A DNA stretch of 17,975 nt from an uncultured Fretibacterium sp. (lineage in GTDB: Bacteria; Synergistota; Synergistia; Synergistales; Aminobacteriaceae), in contig CALBPU010000098.1 in assembly GCA_937899395.1 (NCBI GenBank), positions 1 to 17,975 on the forward strand, in the 5' to 3' direction. Positions 6,706 to 15,750 of the stretch are shown here, in pieces. Numbering within the stretch: position 1 is the stretch's first letter; each line of letters starts with the position of its first letter. Under the pieces are notes generated by a model. It did not search any database. It was not told the origin of the DNA and worked only from the letters and a program-made list of their open reading frames with translations. A program made the position numbers and the translations under genes.

Positions 6706-7827
6706 TTGAAGGTAACAATTTTGACGAACGGTCCCGGAGAATTATGGGGTTGGGTAAGGCCGGTAGCATTTGAACTTAGACGCAGGGGACATTCAATATC
6801 GTTGTGGCTTTTGCCGTGTCAATTTTCATCAGGCCATGAACGAAAGGCTGCATCACTTTTGGGAGTTGATAAACTTGAAGGGCCTGCGAGTGCGTCAAGA
6901 ATTTGGCAGGATATAATCCGCGAAAAAACGGATCGTGTTATACAGCTTGGCGGAGATGTTATGTTCGGTCAAAGATTAGCAAAAGCCGCAAAAGCACCTT
7001 TAACAATTTATTCATATAGAGCCTCGAAGGAAATTAAAGGAGCAAAAATTTTAGTGGCATATCCCTCACAAGCGAATAATATTCCGAACGTTGAAGTAAT
7101 CGGCGACATAGTTAAAGACGCAGCGGATATGGATATAACACCTTCATCAATCGTAAAATGGGATTGGCCTAAACTTGAAAATTCACCGAGACTTTTAATT
7201 TTGCCAGGAAGCCGTCCAATGATTCGTAAAGCTGCTTTTGAATGGGTTTGTGAAATTTGCGGGCAATTAAAAAACACAATTCCGAATTTGAGAATAAGGA
7301 CGTTATTTTCGGATTTTATTCCTGCTTCTGATTTAGTTGAATGGAAGGAAGCAGGATTGGAGCCTGTGAGATTTAGTGCAGGAATAGCGATGAGGAATGC
7401 CGATTACGCTTTAACTCAGCCGGGAACTAATAATTTTGAATTAATGCACTGCGGATTGCCTGCATTAGTTGTAACACCTGAAAAATTTTTGAAGTTTGTG
7501 CCAATATCAGGAGCGTTAGGAATTTTAGCGAATCTGCCGTTAATAGGAACGAAATTGCGTAGAATAGGAGCTATGAAGATAATAAATCGTTGGAACGGTT
7601 TTATATCATTACCGAACAGAACTTTCAACAAAAATATAATGAGTGAATTATACGGTTCAGTAACGTCTTCAGAAGTAGTTGAAAGAGTTTGCAGTGAAAT
7701 CAACGATATTGAGAAATTGAAATCGGAGAGTGAAGAATTATTAAAAATGTCAGGGAAATCAGGTGCTGCATCGAGATTATGTGAAATAGCTTTGAGCAAC
7801 AATGAAAGTTTAACAGATAGGGAATAA
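6706..7827 (+). CDS. Divergent lipid-A-disaccharide synthase (LpxB)-like glycosyltransferase
   Basis: The mature protein (about 374 residues) begins KVTILTNGPGELWGW. I place the start at the TTG at 6706, with GAAAGAG about eleven bases upstream; a GTG at 6697 is possible. The open frame reaches back to 6580, but that part would overlap the start of the divergent exported-protein gene and has no family-like sequence. LpxB/GT-B features are LPGSR, AQ/TQPGTNNFELMHCGLPALVV (the UDP-binding region) and FISLPN followed by a helical end, which parallels VSLPNLL in E. coli LpxB. The N-terminal GExSGD motif of canonical LpxB is replaced by NGPGELWGW, so the substrate may differ. LpxB joins UDP-2,3-diacylglucosamine to lipid X at the inner-membrane face. 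Context with msbA and lpxK supports a lipid A role. First gene of a five-gene operon. Confidence 0.75.
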   Translation: MKVTILTNGPGELWGWVRPVAFELRRRGHSISLWLLPCQFSSGHERKAASLLGVDKLEGPASASRIWQDIIREKTDRVIQLGGDVMFGQRLAKAAKAPLTIYSYRASKEIKGAKILVAYPSQANNIPNVEVIGDIVKDAADMDITPSSIVKWDWPKLENSPRLLILPGSRPMIRKAAFEWVCEICGQLKNTIPNLRIRTLFSDFIPASDLVEWKEAGLEPVRFSAGIAMRNADYALTQPGTNNFELMHCGLPALVVTPEKFLKFVPISGALGILANLPLIGTKLRRIGAMKIINRWNGFISLPNRTFNKNIMSELYGSVTSSEVVERVCSEINDIEKLKSESEELLKMSGKSGAASRLCEIALSNNESLTDRE

Positions 7828-7832
7828 AAGCT

Positions 7833-9575
7833 ATGAATAAAAAATCACCTATAAGATTTTTAGTCAAATACACGAAAAAATATTGGTTGAAATTATTTTT
7901 AGCTGTAGTATTCATGGTATCTTCATCAATTTTGAATGTACTTCCGCCATATTTATTTAAGAGTGTTGTAGATGATGTATTAATCTCGAAAAATATGTTG
8001 ATGTTGAATGTAATATGTTTATCATTAATATTAATATTCGGATTGAAGGCTGTTACGACATACTTTCAGCATTATTTCATGAACGAGGCAGGCCAGAGTG
8101 TTGTAATGGATATAAGGATAGATTTATATGATCACATGCAAAGAATGAGTCTGAAAAGAATATATGCCTCAAGGATTGGTGAGTTAATGAGCCGTATTAC
8201 AGGAGATGCGGCAGTATTACAAAATGTGGTTACGTCAACATTTATAGATTTGATGTTTAATTTCATAACATTTTTAGGAATGTTTACATTTATACTGTAT
8301 ATAAACTGGAAATTGACATGCCTTATAATATTAGTATTGCCGATAATAGGTTATATGCTTTCATTTGCTTCAAAGAAATTACGCAGAGCAGGACACAATG
8401 TTCAAGAGCATTTAGCTGATATAACAGCGACAGCACAAGAAGCATTTTCAGCAATAAGAGTTGTAAGATCATTTGCAACTGAAGATGAGGAATTAGAGAG
8501 ATTTACAAAAGCAAGCCGAGAGAATTATAAAGCATTATTGCAGGCTGTATCAGTGCAGGGAATTTTAGCAGGAGTAATAGAGGTATTCTTAATATTTTCA
8601 TTAGCAGTAGTATTTTGGTTCGGAGGACAAAATGTACTTAACGGAACATTGACACCTGGCGAATTAATATCGTTTATAGGTTATATAGCCTTTATGGTTC
8701 AACCGATTCGCAGCATAATGAATCAAATGACTTCGATACAAACCGGCTTTGCATCAGCAGAGAGAATATCTGAAATGTTTGAAGTTCCTGTAGAAGATTC
8801 AGCAATAACAACATCGGATGGAAATATTCCTGAAAAAATATCAGGAGCAATAAAATTTGAACATGTGAATTTTCATTATGAGGATAATCAAGAGGTATTA
8901 AAAGACATAAACCTTGAAATTAAAGCAGGTGAGAAAATAGGTATAGTAGGTTCGACAGGTTCTGGGAAATCAACATTATCGGATTTAGTACCTAGATTTT
9001 ATGAGCCTGTATCAGGAAGGATATTAATAGACGGTACAGACATCAGGGAATTTCCGTTAAAATATTTACGTAGACAAATTGGAATAGTACCTCAAGAATG
9101 TGTGTTAATGAAGGGAACAATAGCATTTAACATAGCATATGGACTGAAAAATCCTGATATAGATAAAATAATAGAAGCTGCTGAAATCGCTGATATAAGG
9201 GAATTTATAGAGAGCTTACCTGAAAAATATGATACAGAAGTTGGAGAACGCGGTGTAACATTATCAGGAGGACAAAGACAAAGGGTTGCAATAGCTAGAG
9301 CTGTAATCAGAGACCCAAGAATATTAATACTAGATGAAGCTACAAGTTCACTTGATATAGCGGTTGAAAGACAGGTTCAGAAAGCAATTAACAAGGCAAT
9401 GAGGGGAAGAACTTCGTTAATTATAGCACATAGATTATCAACAGTTCGTGAAGCAGACAGAATTTTAGTTCTAAAGGACGGAATTTTTATACAATCCGGA
9501 ACACATGAAGAATTAATCAAAAAAGGCGGATTATATGCGGATTTATGGAGAATGCAATATGGGGACATTGTTTAA
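7833..9575 (+). CDS. msbA: MsbA-type lipid A / lipid flippase ABC transporter
   Basis: A 580-residue half-transporter, the usual length for MsbA. The N-terminal ~320 residues hold six membrane segments, including LKLFLAVVFMVSSSILNVL, MFNFITFLGMFTFILYI and GVIEVFLIFSLAVVFWF. The ABC domain has Walker A GSTGSGKST (373-381), signature LSGGQ (477-481), Walker B ILILDE (497-502) and the switch His533 in IIAHRLSTV. As a homodimer it should use ATP to flip lipid A-core across the inner membrane. Exporters of this family are hard to assign from sequence alone. Placement between an LpxB-like gene and an LpxK gene is the main reason for choosing MsbA over a drug exporter. The start is 5 bases after the upstream stop, with an AGGGAA site; the end overlaps the next gene by 17 bases. 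Confidence 0.88.
   Translation: MNKKSPIRFLVKYTKKYWLKLFLAVVFMVSSSILNVLPPYLFKSVVDDVLISKNMLMLNVICLSLILIFGLKAVTTYFQHYFMNEAGQSVVMDIRIDLYDHMQRMSLKRIYASRIGELMSRITGDAAVLQNVVTSTFIDLMFNFITFLGMFTFILYINWKLTCLIILVLPIIGYMLSFASKKLRRAGHNVQEHLADITATAQEAFSAIRVVRSFATEDEELERFTKASRENYKALLQAVSVQGILAGVIEVFLIFSLAVVFWFGGQNVLNGTLTPGELISFIGYIAFMVQPIRSIMNQMTSIQTGFASAERISEMFEVPVEDSAITTSDGNIPEKISGAIKFEHVNFHYEDNQEVLKDINLEIKAGEKIGIVGSTGSGKSTLSDLVPRFYEPVSGRILIDGTDIREFPLKYLRRQIGIVPQECVLMKGTIAFNIAYGLKNPDIDKIIEAAEIADIREFIESLPEKYDTEVGERGVTLSGGQRQRVAIARAVIRDPRILILDEATSSLDIAVERQVQKAINKAMRGRTSLIIAHRLSTVREADRILVLKDGIFIQSGTHEELIKKGGLYADLWRMQYGDIV
9547..9550 (+). promoter_or_regulatory. Ribosome binding site fixing the start of the LpxK fusion gene
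   Basis: GGAG inside the end of msbA, eight bases before the ATG at 9559. An earlier in-frame ATG at 9535 has no such site, so the start is taken as 9559, with a 17-base overlap that suggests coupled translation. Confidence 0.65.
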
Positions 9576-11787
9576 TTATTATTCACGCTATGCAAGGGGT
9601 GAAAAAAAGAATTTAATATTAGATATATTATTTGTTCCAATTTCGTGGATAATAGGATTTATAATGTATCTAACGGATTTAATGCGTCGACACGGTTTTT
9701 TAATAACAGAAGAGCCGGCATTACCTGTTATAAGTGTAGGGAATTTGACATACGGAGGAACAAATAAAACTCCATTTGTGAAGATGTTAGCTGAATTTGT
9801 AAAAACAAAAGGAATAAAGGTAGGAATAGTAACACGCGGATATTCCGGAAAAACTAACAATGTAATTATAATTAAAAACGGTGAAGGAGAAAGGACTTTA
9901 ACGGGAGATGAACCGTTATTGTTATCAAAAGAATTACACGATGTTCCTGTAGCTATTGCAAAAAAAAGAATAGACGGAGTAAATGCCTTAAAAAAAAGTG
10001 GAGTTGAATTAGTTATTGCGGACGATGCTTTTCAACATAGGATTATGAGCAGAGATGTAGATATAGTGTTAATAGATTCATTATGTCCTTTTGGTTCGGG
10101 AAATTTGATACCGGCAGGAACTATGAGAGAAAAAATTACGGCCTTAAAACGTGCAGATATGGTGGTATTAACAAAATCTGAACAAATATCGCCCAAAGAA
10201 CTTGAAAAACTTTATGATACAGTAAAAAAATTTATATCGGAAGAAAAAATTTTCACATCTAAATTAAAATATAATAGTTGGATACTGTACGGAAAAGATG
10301 TTAAAGAGCCGAAAAATGATTCAAAAGTATTTGCATTCTCAGCAATAGGAAGTCCTGAAAGTTTTATAACTACATTAAAAGGAATGGGATTGAATGTAGT
10401 AGGGACAAAGAATTTTAGAGACCATCACAATTATTCACATAAAGACCTTGAAAATTTGTATAATGAAGCAAAAATGCAAAAAAATAAAGTAGAATTTATG
10501 ACATGCACAGAGAAGGATTTATATAATTTTCCTGAAATATGTAAATGGAGTTATGATACGCCTTTAGCAATACCAAAAATCAAAATTGAATTAAATGAGA
10601 GAAATAAATTTTTTATCGAATTAGAAAAGTGTTTACAACCTAAAATTGTAGTTGCTTCAAATGGGTACGGTGAAGACGCTATTGGAGTAATGTTAGCGAA
10701 AAAGCTCAGGAAAAGATTACCTAATTCAAAAATTTTAGCATTTCCTTTAGTAGGACGCGGAGATGCTTACATAAAAGAAGGTTTTGAAGTAAAATCTGCT
10801 CCATCAGTAACTCCATCAGGAGGAGTGTTAAAATATAGTGTAAAAGATTTGTGGGGAGATATGAGAGCAGGATTGTTCAAACATATAAAGGCTCAATTAA
10901 GTGATTGGAAGAAATTAGCAGGAAAAATCATGACACCTATATGTGTGGGAGATGTGTATTTATTACTACATGCTTTGTTAGGTTCAGGCGCAAGACCTAT
11001 GTTTGTTGCAACAGCTAAGACAGTATATTTGAGCGGACATTGGAGGCTGGAACGTGCAATTATCAATAAATTTACGGTGAGAACATGGACAAGAGACGCA
11101 AAAAGTGCAGAGCAATTTTTGACAGGAAGAAAAGCAGTATACATGGGAAATCCTGTAATGGACTTATTGAACGATGATGATGATAAAATTAATTATGAAC
11201 GTGGAAATGTTGTATTAATTTTGCCGGGAAGCAGGTTAAGAGCTTATAAAGACGTAAAATTATTATTGGAAGCAGTGGAAATAATGGAAAAATCAGGAGA
11301 AAATGAATTTAGAATGGTTTTAGCACCAACGTTGCCATATGAAGATTTTTTCAGAGCATGTAAAGATTATGGTTGGGAAAAAATTTCTGATAAATTAACA
11401 AAAAACACAATAAAAATATCATTAAGTTTTGAAAGTATAGCAAAATCAGTGAAAGGAGTAAAAATATTATTAGGATTAGGAGGAACAGCAAATCAATTAT
11501 GCGCAGGCTTAGGAATACCAGTAATTTCAATAGATGAAAAAGGAAAAAGGGTGCAAAAAAAATTGTTAGGGGATTCTGAAATTCTAACATCTTCTAATTC
11601 TAAAGATATTGCTAATACTGCATTAAGAATATTAAATGATAAAGAACTCTATAATTTTATGAGCAAAGCAGGTAAGGAAAGAATGGGAAAACCCGGCGCA
11701 ATAGATGATATAATAAAATACACATGTGAAAATTTCGGTTGGAATATCCGGGAAAAAGTATATATGAAAATAATTGATAAAAACTGA
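9559..11787 (+). CDS. lpxK: Tetraacyldisaccharide 4'-kinase (LpxK) fused to an LpxB-related domain
   Basis: One frame of 742 codons encodes two enzymes. Residues 1-~350 are LpxK, which phosphorylates the 4' position of the lipid A disaccharide on the inner membrane. It has an N-terminal hydrophobic helix (ILFVPISWIIGFIMYL), the P-loop region VGNLTYGGTNKTP (60-72), GDEP (116-119), DDAFQHR (155-161), LIPAGTMRE (183-191) and the DHHNY motif (288-292) holding the likely catalytic His. Residues ~361-742 resemble the lipid-A-disaccharide-synthase-related family (TIGR03492-like): SNGYGEDAIG (367-376), LVGRGDAY, LSGHWRLE, LPGSR (555-559) and GLGGTANQLCAG (639-650). Normal LpxK is ~320-360 residues, so this is about double. 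P-loop Gly is Asn (GGTNKTP) and DDGFQH is DDAFQH. No stop or frameshift lies between the domains. The second domain's reaction is unknown. Confidence 0.88.
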   Translation: MGTLFNYYSRYARGEKKNLILDILFVPISWIIGFIMYLTDLMRRHGFLITEEPALPVISVGNLTYGGTNKTPFVKMLAEFVKTKGIKVGIVTRGYSGKTNNVIIIKNGEGERTLTGDEPLLLSKELHDVPVAIAKKRIDGVNALKKSGVELVIADDAFQHRIMSRDVDIVLIDSLCPFGSGNLIPAGTMREKITALKRADMVVLTKSEQISPKELEKLYDTVKKFISEEKIFTSKLKYNSWILYGKDVKEPKNDSKVFAFSAIGSPESFITTLKGMGLNVVGTKNFRDHHNYSHKDLENLYNEAKMQKNKVEFMTCTEKDLYNFPEICKWSYDTPLAIPKIKIELNERNKFFIELEKCLQPKIVVASNGYGEDAIGVMLAKKLRKRLPNSKILAFPLVGRGDAYIKEGFEVKSAPSVTPSGGVLKYSVKDLWGDMRAGLFKHIKAQLSDWKKLAGKIMTPICVGDVYLLLHALLGSGARPMFVATAKTVYLSGHWRLERAIINKFTVRTWTRDAKSAEQFLTGRKAVYMGNPVMDLLNDDDDKINYERGNVVLILPGSRLRAYKDVKLLLEAVEIMEKSGENEFRMVLAPTLPYEDFFRACKDYGWEKISDKLTKNTIKISLSFESIAKSVKGVKILLGLGGTANQLCAGLGIPVISIDEKGKRVQKKLLGDSEILTSSNSKDIANTALRILNDKELYNFMSKAGKERMGKPGAIDDIIKYTCENFGWNIREKVYMKIIDKN

Positions 11788-11790
11788 ATT

Positions 11791-13008
11791 ATGATAAAAA
11801 TTTTACATACATCGGATTGGCATATTGGACGTAGATTAAAGAATCATGACAGATTAGGGGAATTTAGAAAGTTTTTTGAGTGGCTTGAAATTTTAATTAT
11901 AAATGAAAAAATAGATGTACTACTGGTTTCGGGAGATATATTTGACAACACAACACCTTCGGCACAAGCTCAAGATATTTATTATTCATTTATTAGCAAA
12001 ATAGTTAAATCGAATTGCAGACACGTGGTAATTATTTCAGGAAACCATGATTCACCAGCTTTAATTGACGCACCATCGGAATTATTAAAATTACTTAAAA
12101 TTCATGTTGTAGGGAATGCTTACAATAACCCTATAGATGAAGTTATTACTCTTTATGATGAAAACGGAAAAGCAGAAATGATAGTATGTGCTGTTCCATA
12201 TTTAAGAGACAGAGACGTAAGAATTTTGAAAGGTAGTCAAGAATTGCAAAATATCGAAGAAGACTTGATTAACGGTATTGAAAAACATTATGCAAAAGTT
12301 TTTGAATATGCTAAAGCATTACAACAAGAAAAAAATATTCCAATAATAGCGATGGGACACTTGTTTGTAAAAGGAGGAAAAACACAATCGGACGATGGAG
12401 TTAGGGCATTATACGTTGGAACAGCCGTTGAAATCAGTAATAATATATTTCCGGATTATTTGACTTATGTTGCATTGGGACATTTACACACTTCACAAAA
12501 AGCAGGACGTGAAGAAATTCGTTATAGCGGTTCGCCTTTAGCAATGGGTTTTGATGAAGCAGGACAAAATAAAACAGTTAGTATAGTGGAAATTGACGGA
12601 AAAAATTTAGTAAATATCAAAGAAGTTAAAGTTCCGATATTTCAAAGACTTAAAAAAATAGAAGGAGATATTGAAAAGATTTTTGAGGATTTACAAATTT
12701 TATCATCAAAAAATGAATCAATATGGCTGGATATAGTTTATAATGGCACTGAAACTATAGGAGATTTACAGGATAAATTAGAAAGTTTCGTAAAAAATTT
12801 TCCACATCTCGAAATTTTAAGTATTAGAGATGAAAGTGTAAATTTTTATGCAAATACAAAAGTTTTTGAATTAAATATTGAAAGTATTACACCGTTAGAA
12901 ATGTTGGAATTGTTTTTTCATGAAAATAGTACTTCCGAAAATCAACGTGAAATTTTTATTTCAATGTATAAAGAAATACTAAACGAGGCACAAAATGAAA
13001 ATACTTGA
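11791..13008 (+). CDS. sbcD: SbcD, Mre11-type nuclease subunit of SbcCD
   Basis: A 405-residue metallophosphoesterase nuclease that, with SbcC, cuts DNA hairpins and processes blocked double-strand ends. The two-metal ligand motifs are all present: HTSDWHIGR (D9, H11), VSGDIFDN (D49), SGNHDS (N85, H86, D87), MGH (190) and LGHLH (H231, H233). The remaining ~130 residues match the capping and SbcC-binding part in length. The ATG lies three bases after the stop of the LpxK fusion. I see no clear Shine-Dalgarno site, so initiation may depend on the upstream ribosome. The last 14 bases overlap sbcC, the usual sbcDC arrangement. Being downstream of lipid A genes without a terminator implies at least partial co-transcription. 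Confidence 0.95.
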   Translation: MIKILHTSDWHIGRRLKNHDRLGEFRKFFEWLEILIINEKIDVLLVSGDIFDNTTPSAQAQDIYYSFISKIVKSNCRHVVIISGNHDSPALIDAPSELLKLLKIHVVGNAYNNPIDEVITLYDENGKAEMIVCAVPYLRDRDVRILKGSQELQNIEEDLINGIEKHYAKVFEYAKALQQEKNIPIIAMGHLFVKGGKTQSDDGVRALYVGTAVEISNNIFPDYLTYVALGHLHTSQKAGREEIRYSGSPLAMGFDEAGQNKTVSIVEIDGKNLVNIKEVKVPIFQRLKKIEGDIEKIFEDLQILSSKNESIWLDIVYNGTETIGDLQDKLESFVKNFPHLEILSIRDESVNFYANTKVFELNIESITPLEMLELFFHENSTSENQREIFISMYKEILNEAQNENT

Positions 13009-15673
13009 TATTAGATTAAAAAATCTAAATTCACTTCGAGGAGAATGGGACATAGATTTAACCGATAAAGTTTATACATCAAACGGAATTTTTGTTATAA
13101 CAGGTTCTACAGGTGCAGGAAAAACAACAATTTTCGATGCAATTTGTTTAGCTTTATACGGTCAAACTCCTAGATTAGGCAAAATAACTAAAGATTCAAA
13201 TGAAATTATGTCTCGAAGGACAAATGATTGTTATGCACAAGTTATATTTGAAGTAGAAGGCAAAAAATATTCATCATATTGGCATCAACATAAATCAAAA
13301 TACAAAAAATTACAAGATATAAAACATATATTTTCAAATGCTGATACTGGCGAAATTTTTACTTCAAAAACAAGCGATACGGTTAAAAAAATTGAGGAAA
13401 TTACTGGGCTTGACTTTAAGAGATTTTCTCAGGCTGTTATGCTTGAACAAGGCGGTTTTGATTCTTTTCTCAAAGCTAAGGCATCTGAACGTTCGCAAAT
13501 TTTGGAACTTTTAACCGGTACTGAAATATACGGAAGAATTTCTACACTTGTTTATGAACATTTTGATAATGAAAAAAAGAAACTTGATGAAATAAAAATT
13601 CAGATAGAACTAAAAAAGCCTAATGATAATTTTAACAGTTCAGAAGAAATTATAGAAGCTCTAATAAAAAACCGTTCTGAACTCCTGCAAATTGAAAAAA
13701 ATCACGCTGAATTAAAAAATAAAATAGATTGGCTCAAAAATATTTCAAAGATTAAATTTGAACTTCAACAAATACAAAATAATCTTGAACAATTAAATAA
13801 ACGTCTAGCTATTTTTTCATCTGATAAAATTAAACTTGAGGCAGGATTAAAAGCTAATGAACTTATAGCGGATTATTCAAAACTCACTGAAAAACGAAAT
13901 TATTTCTCAAATATAAAAATACGATGTGAAAAATTAAATGCTTACATTGTAAATGATACATCTGAACTATCTAATATTGAATCAGTGAAACTTCCTGATA
14001 TTCAAATTGAATTTAACCGCAAAATCAGAAATCTAAAAGAAGATCCTGAAACTACATGCGCAAAAGCTAAATCACTTGTTGGAAATCTTATTAATATATC
14101 TACAAAAATTCCTGAACTCGAAAAAGAAAAACTAAACTCACAAAAAATTTTACATAAATCTCAATTAAAATTAAAAAAAGCTGATGATAATTATAAAATA
14201 CTTCATGAACAATTCGATGAAGCAATGAAAAAATTAAGCGATTTAACTACTGTTAGATATTCCGCAATTCTTGAAGACGCACGAAGGCATTTGAAAAACG
14301 GAGTCCCTTGTCCTGTATGCGGCTCTCTTGAACATCATAATGTAAAACATTCAAAAGTTAATGAAAATAATATCGCAAAAATTGATGATGAATTAAAAGT
14401 TGTTAGAGAACATGAGAAAATTTTACGTGATAAATTTAATAATGCAAGCGAAAATTTAAGAGAAATTCAAGCTCAACATTCTCAGAATTTAGAACGCTTT
14501 AATAATTTATCAAAACTTTTAAATGATAACTATATTGATAAAGCTGAAGCAAAATCTAAAGTACTCGAAGCAATAGAACCTCTCGGAATTTTTGATGCAA
14601 AAGGCTGTAATGAAATTATTTTTAGGCTTGATAATTGGCTTAATGAAGTTAAAACTCTCGATAAAAATATAAAAGAACTTAATGAACGTTTGCAAATTTT
14701 GAAATCCCGTATTGAAACTAATAAAAAATCTTTAGCTGATGAAAATTATAATCTTGATATTTTAACAGGTGAGCTTGAAATAATTCAAAATGATTTTAAC
14801 GCTAAATTAACGGAGAAAAATTTTAATTCCGAAGAAAACTTTAAGGCTTCTATACTTTCGATAAAAGAGCTGGAAAAATTACAAAATATTCAAAGAGAAC
14901 TTGAGGATAACAGAAAAGAATTATCAGCAGTTAAGGAAAATATCACCCAACGTCTTCAAAATGAGCTTGCTAAATCAATAACCGATAAAAATATTGAACA
15001 GCTCGAACCTGAATTTTTACAGAAAGAAAAAGACATTGAAGTTTTACGCAAAAAAATTTATGAGCTTGAAAAAAATTTAGATGACAGAAAAAAATTACAA
15101 TCCGAAATTGAAGAACTCAACGAAAAATATAAAGTTCAGGAAAAAATTTATTCAAATTGGGCTGCTTTTAATGATTTAATCGGTCAAAAAAATGGCGGAA
15201 AATACAGAGTGTTCGCACAAAAAATTACTCTTAACATGATGATTTCACTTGCAAATGTTCAACTCGAAAAAATGAGCGGACGTTACATTTTAACCTCTGC
15301 TCCTGATGATGATAAAAAATTGAAACTTTTCGTCATTGATAAAGAACAAGCAGGCGAAATCAGACCTACCGAAAATTTATCGGGCGGCGAAAGATTTATT
15401 GTCAGTCTCGCTCTAGCTCTCGGACTTTCACAAATTTCAGGGAGCAAATCCAAAATCGATTCGTTATTTTTAGATGAAGGGTTCGGCTCTCTTGATGAAG
15501 CTTCATTGAGTACCGCCCTTGAAGCTCTTGCTGAAATAAAAAGCAAAGGTCGAATGATCGGAATTATTTCTCATATCCAAGCATTAAAAGAACGTATACC
15601 AGTTCAAATTAATGTCATCGCAAAAAGCGAGGGCGTGAGCATTATAAAAGGTGTGGGGTGTTCAAACAGATGA
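12995..15673 (+). CDS. sbcC: SbcC, Rad50-type ATPase subunit of SbcCD
   Basis: An 892-residue SMC/Rad50-like ATPase, slightly shorter than E. coli SbcC (~1050). The N-terminal half-site has ITGSTGAGKTTIFDA (Walker A, 37-45). Two long coiled-coil arms flank the zinc hook CPVCG (C439, C442), which lies almost exactly mid-protein. The C-terminal half-site has the signature LSGGE (795-799) and Walker B SLFLDEGFGSLDE (D827, E828). It dimerises through the hook and gates SbcD by ATP binding. GAGG lies six to seven bases before the ATG and inside the end of sbcD. Codon use drifts along the gene: it starts with TTA/ATA-rich codons like its upstream neighbours, then shifts to ATT/CTT-rich codons after about 13400. 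The arms contain no frameshift. Confidence 0.95.
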   Translation: MKILDIRLKNLNSLRGEWDIDLTDKVYTSNGIFVITGSTGAGKTTIFDAICLALYGQTPRLGKITKDSNEIMSRRTNDCYAQVIFEVEGKKYSSYWHQHKSKYKKLQDIKHIFSNADTGEIFTSKTSDTVKKIEEITGLDFKRFSQAVMLEQGGFDSFLKAKASERSQILELLTGTEIYGRISTLVYEHFDNEKKKLDEIKIQIELKKPNDNFNSSEEIIEALIKNRSELLQIEKNHAELKNKIDWLKNISKIKFELQQIQNNLEQLNKRLAIFSSDKIKLEAGLKANELIADYSKLTEKRNYFSNIKIRCEKLNAYIVNDTSELSNIESVKLPDIQIEFNRKIRNLKEDPETTCAKAKSLVGNLINISTKIPELEKEKLNSQKILHKSQLKLKKADDNYKILHEQFDEAMKKLSDLTTVRYSAILEDARRHLKNGVPCPVCGSLEHHNVKHSKVNENNIAKIDDELKVVREHEKILRDKFNNASENLREIQAQHSQNLERFNNLSKLLNDNYIDKAEAKSKVLEAIEPLGIFDAKGCNEIIFRLDNWLNEVKTLDKNIKELNERLQILKSRIETNKKSLADENYNLDILTGELEIIQNDFNAKLTEKNFNSEENFKASILSIKELEKLQNIQRELEDNRKELSAVKENITQRLQNELAKSITDKNIEQLEPEFLQKEKDIEVLRKKIYELEKNLDDRKKLQSEIEELNEKYKVQEKIYSNWAAFNDLIGQKNGGKYRVFAQKITLNMMISLANVQLEKMSGRYILTSAPDDDKKLKLFVIDKEQAGEIRPTENLSGGERFIVSLALALGLSQISGSKSKIDSLFLDEGFGSLDEASLSTALEALAEIKSKGRMIGIISHIQALKERIPVQINVIAKSEGVSIIKGVGCSNR

Positions 15674-15677
15674 AAAT

Positions 15678-15720
15678 TTTGTAAAATTATGAACAAACGC
15701 ATCTAATCAGATTTTACAAA
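15678..15720. repeat. AT-rich inverted repeat downstream of sbcC
   Basis: TTTGTAAAAT (15678-15687) and its exact complement ATTTTACAAA (15711-15720) flank a 23-base loop, starting five bases after the sbcC stop. A short T-run (15725-15729) follows. It could be a weak plus-strand terminator for the operon, but the stem has only one G-C pair, so I record it as an inverted repeat. Confidence 0.45.
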
Positions 15721-15750
15721 GGAATTTTTGCAAGGTAATAATTTTCAAAT

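Noticed and set aside
9535..9558. Eight extra N-terminal residues of the LpxK fusion
   Set aside because: No ribosome site precedes the ATG at 9535, while GGAG stands eight bases before the ATG at 9559.
15283..15546. Minus-strand frame inside the sbcC C-terminal half
   Set aside because: It lies opposite the conserved signature and Walker B motifs of SbcC, whose coding sense is certain.
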